From the NCBI GenBank assembly GCA_945860865.1, contig CAMARW010000005.1, forward strand, positions 113,723-177,722: DNA of 64,000 nt, given 5' to 3'. The notes beneath the pieces were generated by a model that saw nothing but the letters and a program-made list of their open reading frames with translations, ran no database searches and had not been told where the DNA came from. This document shows positions 63,803 to 64,000 of the stretch, one piece after another; position 1 is the stretch's first letter; each line of letters begins with the position of its first letter. This DNA is from Chitinophaga pinensis. GTDB taxonomy: Bacteria > Bacteroidota > Bacteroidia > UKL13-3. A program made the translations under genes and the position numbers.

Positions 63803-64000
63803 TTAATATCCAAGATTCTCCCTTCCTTTTATCAAGTGATTTAATATGTAAATAACTCTTGAGCTTTTTATTGAATAGTCTATTTCAATATGAATTGCTT
63901 CTCTATTGAAATCATCCAAAACGTTGAATGATCTAAATTTACGCCCATTCTCAAGGGTGTCTGTCATAAAATCAATACTCCAAGTATGGTTAATCTGCGT
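63803..64000 (-). pseudogene. IS3-family transposase (orfB) fragment, runs off the right edge
   Basis: Reading from the right edge on the minus strand gives 65 codons: [20 protein letters not shown], then [20 protein letters not shown] and [20 protein letters not shown], ending in a stop at 63805-63803. NxTWSxDFM holds the first Asp of the DDE triad and the segment [11 protein letters not shown] is characteristic of IS3-type rve domains. A full transposase would continue with the RxDNGPEF region, so the coding region has been truncated or frame-shifted, with GRENLGY* replacing it. The upstream part lies outside the window. Confidence 0.8.

Noticed and set aside
63778..63803. Hairpin between hipA and the transposase as a terminator
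   Set aside because: ACCTC/GAGGT pairing is only five bases with an internal bulge and there is no T-run after the stem on either strand.
61526..64000. Direct repeat of the tRNA-Lys 3' end as an attachment site
   Set aside because: I looked for the sequence around CGAATCCCAGCGGGATCA further right and found no second copy in the window.
1..64000. CRISPR arrays, prophage or a new defence operon
   Set aside because: No regularly spaced repeats, cas genes, phage structural genes or multi-gene defence set were seen; only yhcG remnant and hipBA belong to that area.

Overview
The window is about 64 kb of AT-rich chromosome from a member of the Bacteroidota (Cytophaga-Flavobacterium-Bacteroides group), genus not determined. 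The evidence is a type IX secretion (T9SS) and gliding locus (porP-gldK-gldL-gldM-gldN), secreted proteins with both kinds of T9SS C-terminal sorting region, Bacteroidota-only families (DUF4271, DUF3098), a two-domain TonB, a three-gene succinate dehydrogenase, and promoters of the TTG-N19-TAnnTTTG type used by this phylum. Gene density is high, many genes start with TTG, and several convergent pairs overlap by a few bases.

Layout. 1-6.3 kb (minus): a large secreted CHU_C-type protein cut by the left edge, then sdhCAB with a strong terminator. 6.5-19.7 kb: pyrD (plus) facing folC and tonB; a chromate-transporter-like gene with a small carboxypeptidase-regulatory-like protein; a secreted M36 metalloprotease with a type A sorting domain; a four-gene minus-strand run phoH / ABC permease / glycosyltransferase / O-antigen ligase-like; and a SAM hydrolase family gene. 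19.7-24.3 kb (minus): an NtrC-type regulator, a roughly 500-base gap without a gene, folD and lepA. 24.4-33.5 kb: an NhaD/ArsB-like antiporter, a glycosyltransferase, DUF2911, a pseudouridine synthase, a nucleoid-associated protein, a cysteine-free IscA-like protein, an ABC permease, an M23-like membrane protein, an unknown membrane protein, and hemW. 33.5-42.8 kb (plus): an Omp85-like barrel, DUF4271, hemD, porP and gldKLMN. 43-55.6 kb (plus): tRNA-Val, lhgO, an acyl-CoA thioesterase, a YihY/BrkB membrane protein, a solitary substrate-binding protein, a QueD/PTPS homologue, hldD, and a very large membrane histidine kinase overlapping by 4 bases a 1161-residue outer-membrane protein. 55.6-61.6 kb: leuS (minus), then ftsX-DUF3098-uppP-truB and tRNA-Lys (plus). 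61.6-64 kb: an accessory patch with a broken yhcG/DUF1016 nuclease gene, an intact hipB-hipA toxin-antitoxin pair with repeated sites at its start, and an IS3-family transposase fragment running off the right edge.

How the genes fit together. The dominant theme is the cell envelope: the T9SS motor and core (GldK, L, M, N, PorP), its likely cargo (M36 protease, CHU_C protein), outer-membrane barrels, lipopolysaccharide or polysaccharide synthesis (hldD, O-antigen ligase-like, glycosyltransferases, uppP) and division (ftsX). Housekeeping metabolism (sdh, pyrD, folC, folD, hemD, hemW, leuS, lepA, truB) is interspersed. The least explained items are the kinase/outer-membrane-protein overlap at 48.4-55.6 kb, the cysteine-free IscA-like protein, the GAFTSA variant of the NtrC-type regulator, the solitary substrate-binding protein and the tRNA-Lys-proximal patch. 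I found no CRISPR array, no prophage and no unmistakably new multi-gene defence system.
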